From Candidatus Eisenbergiella merdavium (GTDB lineage: Bacteria; Bacillota; Clostridia; Lachnospirales; Lachnospiraceae): a DNA stretch of 46,114 nt. The notes below the pieces were generated by a model. It had not been told where the DNA came from, ran no database searches, and worked only from the letters and a program-made list of their open reading frames with translations. Both the position numbers and the translations under genes were made by a program. The number at the start of each line of letters is the position of its first letter. The first letter of the stretch is position 1. The stretch lies in assembly GCA_019119595.1 (NCBI GenBank), contig DWWS01000017.1:1-46114 (forward strand), read 5' to 3'. Of the stretch, positions 16,774-24,572 are shown in pieces.

Positions 16774-17415
16774 ATGAAAATAATTATGCTTGGCGCGCCG
16801 GGAGCCGGTAAGGGAACCCAGGCCAAAATGATCGCAGAGAAGTACGGACTTCCCCACATCTCCACGGGAGATATCTTCCGGGCGAACATCAAGAACGGAA
16901 CGGAGCTTGGAAAAGAAGCGAAGGAGTACATGGATAAGGGACTGCTTGTTCCGGATGAGCTGACGGTGCGTCTGCTCCTGGACCGGGTGGCGAAGGAGGA
17001 CTGCAAAAACGGCTACGTGCTGGACGGCTTTCCGAGAACCATTCCTCAGGCAGAGGTGCTGGATGCGGAGCTTGAGAAGCTGGGTGAAAAGGTGGATTAC
17101 GCCGTCAACGTGGATGTGCCGGATGAGAACATCGTGAACCGTATGTCCGGACGCCGCGCCTGCTTAAGCTGCGGAGCGACCTATCACATCGTGAGCATCC
17201 CTCCCAAAAAGGAAGGCGTCTGCGACGTCTGCGGAAGCGAGCTGGTGCTGCGCGACGACGACAGGCCGGAGACCGTGCAGAACAGACTGAAGGTTTATCA
17301 TGAGCAGACACAGCCGCTGATCGATTTTTACGAGAAAAAGGGCGTGCTGAGAAGCGTGGACGGAACCCTTCCCATGGAAGAGGTGTTCGGCGCCATCACG
17401 AAGATTCTCGGTTAA
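16774..17415 (+). CDS. adk: Adenylate kinase
   Basis: 213 residues. Catalyses ATP + AMP to 2 ADP. P-loop GAPGAGKGT at residues 7-15, AMP-binding [10 protein letters not shown] and [12 protein letters not shown], and a lid with four Cys (130, 133, 150, 153) that bind structural zinc, the long-lid Gram-positive type. Ribosome binding site GGAGGTAACAGG. 13 bp upstream of map, a conserved pair. Confidence 0.97.
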   Translation: MKIIMLGAPGAGKGTQAKMIAEKYGLPHISTGDIFRANIKNGTELGKEAKEYMDKGLLVPDELTVRLLLDRVAKEDCKNGYVLDGFPRTIPQAEVLDAELEKLGEKVDYAVNVDVPDENIVNRMSGRRACLSCGATYHIVSIPPKKEGVCDVCGSELVLRDDDRPETVQNRLKVYHEQTQPLIDFYEKKGVLRSVDGTLPMEEVFGAITKILG

Positions 17416-17428
17416 GGATGGGAAAGCT

Positions 17429-18181
17429 ATGGCAGTAACCATTAAATCTGCAAGAGAAATCGAATATATGCGGGAGGCCGGACGGCTGCTCGCCGAGGTT
17501 CATGAGGAGCTCGGCGCGTTCATCCGTCCCGGCATTTCCACGCTGGATATCGACATGCTGGGCGAAAAACTGATCCGCAGCCGCGGCTGTGTGCCCAATT
17601 TCCTGAACTATAACGGATATCCGGCTTCCATCTGTGTCTCTGTCAACGATGAGGTGGTCCATGGGATCCCGAGCGCGAACCGGATCCTGAAGGAAGGGGA
17701 TATCGTGAGCCTGGATGCCGGCCTTATTTATAAAGGCTATCATTCCGACGCCGCGAGGACCCATGCGGTAGGAAGCATCAGCGAGGATGCGAAAAAGCTG
17801 ATCGAAGTGACCAGGCAGAGCTTTTTTGAAGGGATCAGGGCGGCAAGAGAGGGCGGCCATCTGCATGATATTTCCGCCGCCATCGACGATTATGTGAGCG
17901 GCTTCGGCTACGGAATCGTCCATGACCTTGTGGGCCACGGGATCGGAACCCACCTTCACGAGGATCCTCAGATCCCCAACTTCCGCCAGAAGCGCAAAGG
18001 CGTCAGGCTTCAGGCCGGCATGACGCTGGCGGTGGAGCCCATGATCAACGCCGGAGGCTGGCAGGTTGATTTTATGGACGACGGATGGACGGTTGTGACC
18101 AGAGACCATTCCCTGTCCGCGCATTATGAAAACACGATCCTCGTCACGGACGGAGAGCCGGAGATCCTCACAGTGCTCTGA
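17429..18181 (+). CDS. map: Methionine aminopeptidase, type I
   Basis: 250 residues. Removes the initiator Met from new proteins. All five metal ligands can be located: Asp96 (SLDAGL), Asp107 (HSDAARTHAVG), His170 (GHGIGTHLHEDP), Glu203 (AVEPMI) and Glu234 (HYENTI). No N-terminal zinc-finger extension. Placed between adk and the KOW-domain gene, as in other Clostridia. Confidence 0.97.
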   Translation: MAVTIKSAREIEYMREAGRLLAEVHEELGAFIRPGISTLDIDMLGEKLIRSRGCVPNFLNYNGYPASICVSVNDEVVHGIPSANRILKEGDIVSLDAGLIYKGYHSDAARTHAVGSISEDAKKLIEVTRQSFFEGIRAAREGGHLHDISAAIDDYVSGFGYGIVHDLVGHGIGTHLHEDPQIPNFRQKRKGVRLQAGMTLAVEPMINAGGWQVDFMDDGWTVVTRDHSLSAHYENTILVTDGEPEILTVL

Positions 18182-18193
18182 ATGGAGGTAGCG

Positions 18194-18490
18194 ATGAAGG
18201 GAAGACTGGCATTTTCAAAGGCAGGGCATGACAAAGGAAAGCTGTACCTCGTCATACGGGAAGAGGGCGAACGGGTATGGCTCGCGGACGGAAGGACGCG
18301 GGGCATGCTCGATCCCAAGAAAAAGAACAGGAAGCACATACAGCCTGCCGGACAGGTGTTTTCAGAAGAAGAGCTCGCTCTTTTTTATGAAAAGCCTGCC
18401 TGGGCGGATAACCGGATCAGAGAAACGATAGACGGTTTCCTCCAAAGCAAAAAAGAGCAGGAGAGCCGGACGGAACAAAAACAGCCATAA
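18194..18490 (+). CDS. KOW domain RNA-binding protein
   Basis: 98 residues. Belongs to the small KOW-domain (L14E/L6E/L27E-like) family regularly found between map and infA in Clostridia; its job is not established, but ribosome-linked RNA binding is likely. The N-terminal [37 protein letters not shown] forms the SH3-like barrel; the C-terminal 40 residues are charged and helical. The ATG at 18194 is preceded by GGAGG at proper spacing; an ATG four codons earlier overlaps that site. Confidence 0.85.
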   Translation: MKGRLAFSKAGHDKGKLYLVIREEGERVWLADGRTRGMLDPKKKNRKHIQPAGQVFSEEELALFYEKPAWADNRIRETIDGFLQSKKEQESRTEQKQP

Positions 18491-18506
18491 AGAAAGGAAG
18501 CAGAGT

Positions 18507-18725
18507 ATGTCAAAAGCAGATGTGATCGAAATCGAAGGAACTGTTGTGGAAAAGCTGCCCAATACCATGTTTCAGGTGGAGCTGGAGAACGGGCACAGGG
18601 TTCTGGCCCATATCAGCGGAAAGCTGAGACAGAATTTCATCCGTATCCTCCCCGGAGACAGGGTGACCCTGGAGCTGTCCCCCTACGATCTGTCCAAGGG
18701 ACGCATTATCTGGAGAGATAAATAA
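18507..18725 (+). CDS. infA: Translation initiation factor IF-1
   Basis: 72 residues, exact family length. S1/OB-fold protein that blocks the A site during initiation. [60 protein letters not shown] and KGRIIWR are diagnostic. AAAGGAAG upstream. About 150 bp separate it from rpmJ, with a new promoter in between. Confidence 0.98.
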   Translation: MSKADVIEIEGTVVEKLPNTMFQVELENGHRVLAHISGKLRQNFIRILPGDRVTLELSPYDLSKGRIIWRDK

Positions 18726-18814
18726 AGCCTTCCCGGCCGGCAGGAATAAATATTCCGGAAAAGGTATTTCGGGCTGAACTGTTACAATCTGATTAAATTT
18801 TCCTGAAAAAATCC

Positions 18815-18843
18815 TTGCAAGCGCCGGGGCCGCATGCTATAAT
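18815..18843 (+). promoter_or_regulatory. Internal promoter before rpmJ (alpha operon)
   Basis: TTGCAA at 18815-18820, 17-bp spacer, TATAAT at 18838-18843, giving a start about 26 bases before the rpmJ ATG. It makes rpmJ-rpsM-rpsK-rpsD-rpoA-rplQ able to be transcribed apart from the S10-spc part. Confidence 0.8.
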
Positions 18844-18875
18844 GTAAAACGGTCTTTTTTGAAAGGAGGTTTGAC

Positions 18876-18989
18876 ATGAAGGTTAGATCATCAGTAAAAC
18901 CGATTTGCGAAAAGTGCAAAGTCATCAAGAGAAAAGGAAGCATCAGGATCATCTGCGAGAATCCCAAGCACAAGCAGCGTCAGGGATAA
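18876..18989 (+). CDS. rpmJ: 50S ribosomal protein L36 (zinc-binding)
   Basis: 37 residues: [20 protein letters not shown] and then [17 protein letters not shown]. The zinc ligands Cys11, Cys14, Cys27 and His32 are all present, so this is the C+ form. GAAAGGAGG lies seven bases before the ATG. In Firmicutes rpmJ is usually followed closely by rpsM; here 588 bp intervene. Confidence 0.96.
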   Translation: MKVRSSVKPICEKCKVIKRKGSIRIICENPKHKQRQG

Positions 18990-19577
18990 TTTCAGAGAGG
19001 ATTCCCGGGATGATCGTAAGGATGATCCCCGGATAATCGACTTCATTCAGGCGGCATCAGCACCGTTGAAGGAAACGGTGCTTACAGATAATTGAACGTA
19101 AGACGGCTCGTTAAGAGCGGATGCCTGCGGAAGGGCCCAAAACGCCTCCGTCAGGATTTACGGGAGATTACTTTTTGATACCGAAAATCAGGATGAATGC
19201 TTTGGTGCATCCTCGGTGCCGCGGGCGCGGGACGTCAAAGACGTCCGGAATGTCCGGGACACCGAAGTATCGGAAAGGCCGGATCGATATCCGGCTGGAA
19301 AAATAGCTGAAACATAGCTGAAACGACGCATACACACATACCTTCACAGTGTGTTGCGTGTGCGTTCCGTATGCGTGAGAGAGGCTGTTTTTCCCAGTCA
19401 ATTAGTAACTGTATGTAGCATGCACAGACGATGGATACGCCAGGAAGCGTGGTAACGCCGACCGGGGTAGACGCTTCTGTGCCCGCTGTGCGTACTGCGG
19501 CCGAATCCGGCTGCGGAGGCGTTTTTAAAAGACCGGACGCCTGCACGGCAAAGAAAGAAAACGGAGGAAAGACGTAA
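18990..19577 (+). other. Long structured spacer between rpmJ and rpsM
   Basis: 588 bp with no convincing gene on either strand. Contents: hairpin AGCACCGTT (19059-19067)/AACGGTGCT (19074-19082); GGACGTC-AAA-GACGTCC near 19229-19245; and, closer to rpsM, GAAGCGT (19444-19450)/ACGCTTC (19471-19477) enclosed by GCACAGA (19422-19428)/TCTGTGC (19476-19482), which share two bases and so compete or form a junction. This last part could be the S4-responsive control site of an alpha operon; that is an inference from gene order (rpsM-rpsK-rpsD). Confidence 0.5.
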
Positions 19578-19946
19578 ATGGCTCGTATTGCAGGTATTGA
19601 CTTACCCAGAGAGAAACGTGTGGAAATCGGACTTACCTATATCTATGGTATCGGCAGACCCAGCGCGACGAAGATCTGCGCGCAGGCGAACGTAAATCCC
19701 GATACCCGCGTCAGAGAGCTGACCGACGATGAGGTGAGAAGGCTCAGCGCGGTGATCGATGAGACCATGGTAGTGGAAGGTGACCTGAGAAGAGAGATCG
19801 CTCTGAACATCAAGCGTCTCCAGGAGATCGGCTGCTACAGAGGAATCCGTCACAGAAAGGGACTTCCGGTCCGCGGACAGAACACCAAGAACAACGCGAG
19901 AACCAGAAAGGGTCCGAAGAGAACCGTTGCAAACAAGAAGAAATAA
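19578..19946 (+). CDS. rpsM: 30S ribosomal protein S13
   Basis: 122 residues. Head protein bridging to the large subunit and touching P-site t[29 protein letters not shown] with the helix-two-turn-helix start, [30 protein letters not shown] and a basic tail are canonical. Ribosome binding site GGAGGAAAGACG. Confidence 0.98.
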   Translation: MARIAGIDLPREKRVEIGLTYIYGIGRPSATKICAQANVNPDTRVRELTDDEVRRLSAVIDETMVVEGDLRREIALNIKRLQEIGCYRGIRHRKGLPVRGQNTKNNARTRKGPKRTVANKKK

Positions 19947-19986
19947 TCAGCAAAGGAATTGTTGAAAGGAAAGTAGGTTAGTTTAA

Positions 19987-20382
19987 ATGGCGAAGAAAGT
20001 TGCGAAAAAAGTAACAAAGAAGCGTGTCAGAAAAAACGTTGAACGCGGACAGGCACATATCCAGTCTTCCTTCAATAACACGATCGTTACCCTGACGGAT
20101 ACTGAAGGAAATGCCATCAGCTGGGCAAGCGCCGGCGGTCTGGGATTCAGAGGTTCAAGGAAATCTACTCCTTATGCAGCACAGATGGCTGCGGAAACGG
20201 CTGCGAAGGCAGCGCTTCCTCACGGCTTAAAGAGCGTAGACGTATTCGTGAAGGGACCCGGCTCAGGACGTGAAGCTGCGATCCGCGCACTGTCTGCCTG
20301 CGGTCTGGATGTGACCAGCATCAAGGATGTGACTCCCGTTCCTCATAACGGATGCCGTCCTCCCAAGCGCCGCAGAGTATAA
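19987..20382 (+). CDS. rpsK: 30S ribosomal protein S11
   Basis: 131 residues. Platform protein near the E-site mRNA. A Lys/Arg-rich N-terminus ([19 protein letters not shown]), then [47 protein letters not shown] and the terminal [17 protein letters not shown], all diagnostic. A 230-bp gap to rpsD follows. Confidence 0.98.
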   Translation: MAKKVAKKVTKKRVRKNVERGQAHIQSSFNNTIVTLTDTEGNAISWASAGGLGFRGSRKSTPYAAQMAAETAAKAALPHGLKSVDVFVKGPGSGREAAIRALSACGLDVTSIKDVTPVPHNGCRPPKRRRV

Positions 20383-20588
20383 TTCTTCTGCTTGCGGGCC
20401 CTGCGCCTGCGAAATATATGTGATTTATCTGCTTTATATGCCGCACCAGTGCGGCACATTCAAAACGGTTGGAAGAAAGCGGGCTTTCCCGGTTCGTAAG
20501 GCACGGCTGCAGAGCCGGAAGCCTTCGGATGGCAGGGAGCCGGCCCGCTGTAAACAATATTTTGGAGAAGCGCCAAAAGACGGCGTGA
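20383..20588 (+). other. Spacer between rpsK and rpsD
   Basis: About 206 bp without a gene before the hairpin at 20589. It contains the stem TGCCGCA/TGCGGCA near 20439-20456. It is likely part of the untranslated control region for rpsD. Confidence 0.4.
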
Positions 20589-20606
20589 CTCCTTTTAAGA
20601 AAGGAG
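20589..20606 (+). promoter_or_regulatory. Hairpin masking the rpsD ribosome binding site
   Basis: CTCCTTT (20589-20595), 4-base loop TAAG, then AAAGGAG (20600-20606), which is the Shine-Dalgarno sequence of rpsD with a 6-base spacing to the ATG at 20613. Every base of the ribosome binding site is paired in this hairpin, so translation of S4 should depend on opening it. S4 is a known translational autoregulator in B. subtilis and E. coli. Confidence 0.65.
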
Positions 20607-20612
20607 CCTGAC

Positions 20613-21206
20613 ATGGCAGTCAACAGAACACCAGTATTAAAGAGATGCAGAGCGCTCGGCCTTGAGCCCATGTATCTCGGATATGATAAGAAGTCCAACA
20701 GAACGAACGCGAGAGCGGGCAAGAAGGTAAGCGAGTACGGCCTGCAGCTTCGCGAGAAGCAGAAAGCAAAATTCATCTACGGCGTGCTTGAGAAGCCTTT
20801 CCGCAACTACTACAAGAAGGCTGACAGAATGAAGGGCATGACCGGTGAAAACCTGATGCAGCTTCTGGAGAGCAGACTGGACAACGTCGCGTTCCGCATG
20901 GGCTTTGCGAGAACCAGAAGAGAAGCGAGACAGATCGTAGGCCACAAGCATCTGCTCGTAAACGGCAAGAAGGTAAACATCCCCTCCTACCTGGTAAAGG
21001 CCGGAGATGTGATCGAGCTTACCGAGAAGGCGAAGGGCCTGCAGAGATATAAAGAGATCGTTGAAGTTACGGCAGGAAGACTGGTTCCGGAGTGGATGGA
21101 TGTGGATCTTGAGAACTTCAAGGGAACGATCAAGGAACTTCCGACCAGGGAAATGATTGACGTACCGGTTGACGAGATGCTTATCGTCGAGTTGTATTCC
21201 AAGTAA
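20613..21206 (+). CDS. rpsD: 30S ribosomal protein S4
   Basis: 197 residues. Primary 16S binder and assembly starter, also an autoregulator of its operon in other bacteria. [99 protein letters not shown] contains the S4 RNA-binding domain. The zinc-type Cys cluster of some S4 proteins is absent (Cys-less form apart from one). Ribosome binding site is in a hairpin. Confidence 0.97.
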   Translation: MAVNRTPVLKRCRALGLEPMYLGYDKKSNRTNARAGKKVSEYGLQLREKQKAKFIYGVLEKPFRNYYKKADRMKGMTGENLMQLLESRLDNVAFRMGFARTRREARQIVGHKHLLVNGKKVNIPSYLVKAGDVIELTEKAKGLQRYKEIVEVTAGRLVPEWMDVDLENFKGTIKELPTREMIDVPVDEMLIVELYSK

Positions 21207-21271
21207 TTTCAAGCGGCTGGCGTGAATGTTTCTTCACAGAAACTTTTCGTTCGTAAAGGAGGGTATTTGCA

Positions 21272-22240
21272 GTGTTTGATTTTGAAAGACCCAATATTGA
21301 GGTTGCTGAGATCTCCGAGGATAAGAAGTACGGAAGATTTGTCGTTGAGCCGCTGGAAAGAGGCTACGGCATTACGCTTGGCAACTCGCTGAGAAGGATC
21401 ATGCTTTCTTCACTGCCGGGCGCTGCTGTCAGCCAGGTTAAGATTGAGGGCGTGCTGCATGAGTTCAGCTCCATCCCCGGCGTAAAGGAGGATGTGACTG
21501 AGATCATCATGAACATCAAGAGCCTGGCGATCAAGAACAACAGCGAGACCAACGAACCCAAGACCGCTTATATTGAATTCGAAGGGGAAGGCGTAGTCAG
21601 AGCCTCTGACATTCAGGCGGACCAGGATATTGAGATCCTCAATCCCGACCTTGTGATCGCCACGCTGAACGGCGGCAAGGAAAGCAAGCTGTACATGGAG
21701 CTTACCATTACCAAGGGACGCGGCTATGTCAGCGCTGAGAAAAACAAGAGTGAGGATCTTCCGATCGGCGTGATCGCGGTGGATTCCATTTACACCCCTG
21801 TTGAGAGGGTGAATATGACCGTCAACAATACCCGTGTCGGCCAGGTGACGGACTATGACAAGCTGACTCTGGATGTGTATACCAACGGAACGCTCGCCCC
21901 TGACGAGGCTGTCAGCCTCGCGGCAAAGGTGCTCAGCGAGCATCTGAGCCTCTTTATTGACCTGTCTGAGAATGCCAGAACCGCTGAGGTTATGGTGGAG
22001 AAGGAGGACGATGAGAAGGAAAAGGTGCTGGAGATGAGCATCGACGAGCTGGAGCTTTCCGTTCGTTCCTACAACTGCCTGAAGCGCGCGGGCATCAATA
22101 CAGTGGAAGAGCTGACGAACAAGACCCCCGAGGATATGATGAAGGTCCGCAATCTGGGCCGCAAATCCCTGGAAGAGGTGCTTGCGAAGTTAAAGGAGCT
22201 GGGTCTTCAGCTGAATCCCAGCGAAGAGGTGAATGTGTAA
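21272..22240 (+). CDS. rpoA: DNA-directed RNA polymerase alpha subunit
   Basis: 322 residues. Assembly platform of RNA polymerase with an N-terminal dimer domain ([43 protein letters not shown]), a linker rich in Glu/Lys ([14 protein letters not shown]), and the C-terminal domain that binds UP elements ([50 protein letters not shown]; the DNA-contact Arg of RNLGRKS is kept). GTG start at 21272 with AAAGGAGGG upstream. Confidence 0.98.
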   Translation: MFDFERPNIEVAEISEDKKYGRFVVEPLERGYGITLGNSLRRIMLSSLPGAAVSQVKIEGVLHEFSSIPGVKEDVTEIIMNIKSLAIKNNSETNEPKTAYIEFEGEGVVRASDIQADQDIEILNPDLVIATLNGGKESKLYMELTITKGRGYVSAEKNKSEDLPIGVIAVDSIYTPVERVNMTVNNTRVGQVTDYDKLTLDVYTNGTLAPDEAVSLAAKVLSEHLSLFIDLSENARTAEVMVEKEDDEKEKVLEMSIDELELSVRSYNCLKRAGINTVEELTNKTPEDMMKVRNLGRKSLEEVLAKLKELGLQLNPSEEVNV

Positions 22241-22449
22241 CGGCTGTCCGGAGCATCTTTTTTGGACGGACCGCAGCCGATATGAAAGCCGAAGCTTCAT
22301 AATGCGGCGGCATCGCACAACAGCCAGGCAGAGCCGGTAAGACCGAAGGGCGTGGCCTCTGTTCATAGAAACAGGATAGAATCTGTGTTCGGCGGATAAG
22401 ACCAAAGGGCGCCGTCGGATACGCCTGAAATGAAAGTGAGAACACAAAA
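22241..22449 (+). other. Spacer between rpoA and rplQ with hairpin and direct repeat
   Basis: Directly after the rpoA stop a hairpin is built from CGGCTGTCCG (22241-22250) and CGGA...CAGCCG (22267-22279, with a 3-base bulge). Further on, TAAGACCGAAGGGCG (22338-22352) recurs as TAAGACCAAAGGGCG (22397-22411). No gene and no clean Shine-Dalgarno before rplQ, apart from GAAAGTGAG. Confidence 0.5.
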
Positions 22450-22986
22450 ATGGCAAAGTACAGAAAATTAGGAAGAACCTCCAGTCAGAGAAAGGCTCTG
22501 TTAAGAGCCCAGGTGACCAACCTGCTCTATCATGGAAAGATCGTTACCACCGAGGCGAGAGCCAAGGAAGTTCGCAAGATCGCTGAAGGCATCATCGCCA
22601 TGGGCGTGAAGGAAAAGGATAACTTTGAGACCGTGAAGGTTACCGCCAAGGTTCCCCGCAAGGACAAGGACGGCAAGAGAGTCAAGGAAGTCGTTGACGG
22701 CAAGAAGGTGACCGTATACGATGAGGTGGAGAAGGAGATCAAAAAGGATATGCCCAGCAGACTGCACGCAAGAAGGCAGATGCTCAAGGTATTTTATCCT
22801 GTGACCGAGGTTCCTTCCACTCCCGCAGGCCGCAAGAGAGGAACGAAGAAGGTTGATATGCCTGCGAAGGTATTCGACGAGATCGCTCCCAAGTATGTGG
22901 ACCGCAAGGGCGGCTACACCCGCATCATCAAGATCGGCCAGAGAAAGGGCGACGGCGCGATGGAGGTCGTTCTGGAGCTGGTATAA
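22450..22986 (+). CDS. rplQ: 50S ribosomal protein L17 with internal insertion
   Basis: 178 residues against about 115-125 in most bacteria. The N-terminal core (KYRKLGRTSSQRKALLRAQVTNLL, TTEARAKEVRKIAEGII) and C-terminal core (FDEIAPKYVDRKGGYTRIIKIGQRKGDGAMEVVLELV) are normal. The additional residues, about 55 to 100, are a Lys/Asp/Glu/Val-rich stretch (VTAKVPRKDKDGKRVKEVVD, VYDEVEKEIKKDMPS) inserted between helix 2 and LHARRQ. Long L17 proteins are known in Lachnospiraceae. Last gene of the alpha operon, followed by a strong terminator. Confidence 0.96.
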   Translation: MAKYRKLGRTSSQRKALLRAQVTNLLYHGKIVTTEARAKEVRKIAEGIIAMGVKEKDNFETVKVTAKVPRKDKDGKRVKEVVDGKKVTVYDEVEKEIKKDMPSRLHARRQMLKVFYPVTEVPSTPAGRKRGTKKVDMPAKVFDEIAPKYVDRKGGYTRIIKIGQRKGDGAMEVVLELV

Positions 22987-23037
22987 ACCGGCCCGGAAGC
23001 CTTTGGGAAAACTTTCAGAAATAAAAAACTTTATCAT

Positions 23038-23088
23038 AAAAAAGCGTTCCGTTCAGGAGAAGCTGTCTCCTGCGCGGAACGCTTTTTT
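23038..23088. terminator. Terminator of the alpha operon
   Basis: Perfect 14-bp stem including A/T ends (AAAAAAGCGTTCCG at 23038-23051, CGGAACGCTTTTTT at 23075-23088) with an inner stem CAGGAGA (23054-23060)/TCTCCTG (23066-23072). The flanking A and T runs make it work in both directions, also for the araC-type gene on the other strand. Confidence 0.9.
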
Positions 23089-23148
23089 GGCAGCTTGTCT
23101 GCCGCGTCGGTCCCATTCTGCCCCGGTCGTCAATGGCTGACGCAGCAG

Positions 23149-23196
23149 GGAACTGCTTTCGCCAGGAACCGCTTTCACCGGGAACCGTTTTCAGTA
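23149..23196. repeat. Three 16-bp tandem repeats at the end of the AraC gene
   Basis: Units at 23149-23164, 23165-23180 and 23181-23196 share the pattern GGAACxGyTTTC plus four bases. The last unit contains the final codon and stop of the minus-strand AraC gene. Confidence 0.65.
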
Positions 23197-24177
23197 GGGA
23201 TCGCTCTCCGGCTCCATCCATCCTGAAAATTCGATGATGGTGGTGCGGGGGTCATCTGCGGAGGCATCGGTAAACGGCTTGGAATGGGTTCGGTATTCCC
23301 GCGGCGTTTGATGGATCACCTCCTGAAAATGCCGGTTGAAGCTGGAAACGGAGGCAAAGCCGGACAGCTCCGAGATCGTCAGAATGGATTCCTCCGTGCT
23401 TCGCAGCAGGTTGCAGGCCTTCATGATGCGGATGCTGTTCAGATAATTCAGCGGGCTGGTATGCATGATGGAATGGAAGACCCGGCGGAAGTGGGTGGGG
23501 CTTAAGTGGCAGACCTCGGCCAGCTTTTCCACGGGAAACTGCGTGCCGTAATTATCCTCGATATAATTCAGGGCGGGCGAAATGACGAGCGCATTTTCAG
23601 GCACGGAAATATCAGTTGGGGGGGGCACTTCCTGAAAACCTGTATTCTCCTGCTCCTGAATCCGGTTCAGCTCAATGGAAAGAGCAAGAAGGAGCCCCTT
23701 GACGCTGAGCCTGTAATTCGGGCGCATCGCCACAAGCTCGTCGATGGCCGACATAGTGAGCGTATAGATCTGGGGAAATTCCTCCTTTGGCAGAATGTGC
23801 CGGAAATTCTGGTAGGAGAAAAGAGAAAGATCCAGGCCGGTATCGGACGGGAGGAGCATGTCCCGGAACAGCTCGTTGGGGTCGAAGAAAAGGTACGACC
23901 AGTGGCTTTCCGAGCCCTTGTCCGACCACGTGGTATGGGGAATGTTGCGCGGCACGCAGGTCACGTCACCCGCCTGAAAGCGGAGGGGATCGCTGTAGAA
24001 TTTCATGGTCCCGCCCCAGGAGTGGCAGACGCCGATCTCAAGGCAGTTGTGAAAATGAAGTCTGGGGCTTGGAATGTCTGATATCTTCCAGTGCTCGCCC
24101 GTAAGCAGCAGGACCGGGAAGTCAACCGGAAGATAATAATTCCGGTATTCTGTTATGATCTTTTTGGGCTTGGACAT
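23191..24177 (-). CDS. AraC family transcriptional regulator
   Basis: 328 residues. The N-terminal part (about 30-150) is cupin-like, with HFHNCLEIGVCHSWGGTMKF and the typical LRFQAGDVTCVPRNIPHTTW strand pair, and should sense a sugar. The C-terminal AraC domain (about 200-300) has both helix-turn-helix units: FPVEKLAEVCHLSPTHFRRVF and TISELSGFASVSSFNRHFQE, ending with the family tail TPREYR. Between them a Pro-rich linker at 183-188 is coded by an uninterrupted run of eight C. The gene is divergent from the ABC importer and is its likely activator. Confidence 0.92.
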   Translation of the reverse strand: MSKPKKIITEYRNYYLPVDFPVLLLTGEHWKISDIPSPRLHFHNCLEIGVCHSWGGTMKFYSDPLRFQAGDVTCVPRNIPHTTWSDKGSESHWSYLFFDPNELFRDMLLPSDTGLDLSLFSYQNFRHILPKEEFPQIYTLTMSAIDELVAMRPNYRLSVKGLLLALSIELNRIQEQENTGFQEVPPPTDISVPENALVISPALNYIEDNYGTQFPVEKLAEVCHLSPTHFRRVFHSIMHTSPLNYLNSIRIMKACNLLRSTEESILTISELSGFASVSSFNRHFQEVIHQTPREYRTHSKPFTDASADDPRTTIIEFSGWMEPESDPY

Positions 24178-24448
24178 AGGAGGTTCCTTTCCGGCAGGGC
24201 ATGGATCCGGGCTTTCGGCCGTCAGAAATACAAAAAAATGACCATCCGCCTTTTAAAACATTCATGAACAATTCACAAATCGTTCAAACTTTGAAAAAAG
24301 TGCTCAAAAAATTTCTGAAAAATTTTCTGATGCGAACATTTTTTACCCATGTATTTTTAAAATCAAAACAATGATTTGGGCAAATAATCCAGTGCTATTT
24401 CCTGCCTGTTTATATAAATGGTTGTTTTTGCGCAGATTACAGTGCCTT

Positions 24449-24479
24449 TTGATTAGAAAAAAACTTCTGTATATATGAT
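24449..24479 (+). promoter_or_regulatory. Promoter candidate of the sugar ABC importer
   Basis: TTGATT at 24449-24454 and, 19 bases later, TATGAT at 24474-24479 (alternatively TATATG with 17-bp spacing). The non-ideal spacing suits a promoter that needs an activator. Confidence 0.4.
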
Positions 24480-24486
24480 AATAATA

Positions 24487-24501
24487 CCATGAGAATCATG
24501 G
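24487..24501. promoter_or_regulatory. Palindromic operator candidate
   Basis: CCATGA-GAA-TCATGG, a perfect 6-bp inverted repeat with 3-bp centre, just downstream of the -10 candidate and about where transcription would begin. AraC proteins usually bind direct repeats, so this may be the site of another regulator. Confidence 0.4.
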
Positions 24502-24572
24502 AAATGTACATAGTGACAAAAAAACAATTCAAACAGTTTTCATTCATGTACAAATTTTAGGAGGGAAAAATT

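Larger units (their letters stand above)
24178..24572. promoter_or_regulatory. Divergent control region between araC-type gene and ABC importer
   Basis: 395 bp, strongly A/T-rich with no gene. It contains a promoter candidate for the importer (24449-24479), a palindrome (24487-24501), and farther up several T/A tracts such as AAAAAATTTCTGAAAAATTTTCT near 24306-24330 (shown in parts). The importer ribosome binding site TAGGAGG is at its right end. Confidence 0.55.

Noticed and set aside
19235..19546. 103-codon minus-strand frame in the rpmJ-rpsM gap
   Set aside because: No ribosome binding site or motif; overlaps structured leader RNA.
18990..19577. tRNA or rRNA gene in the long rpmJ-rpsM gap
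   Set aside because: No T-arm GGTTCGAATCC-like sequence, no cloverleaf and no rRNA motif could be found.
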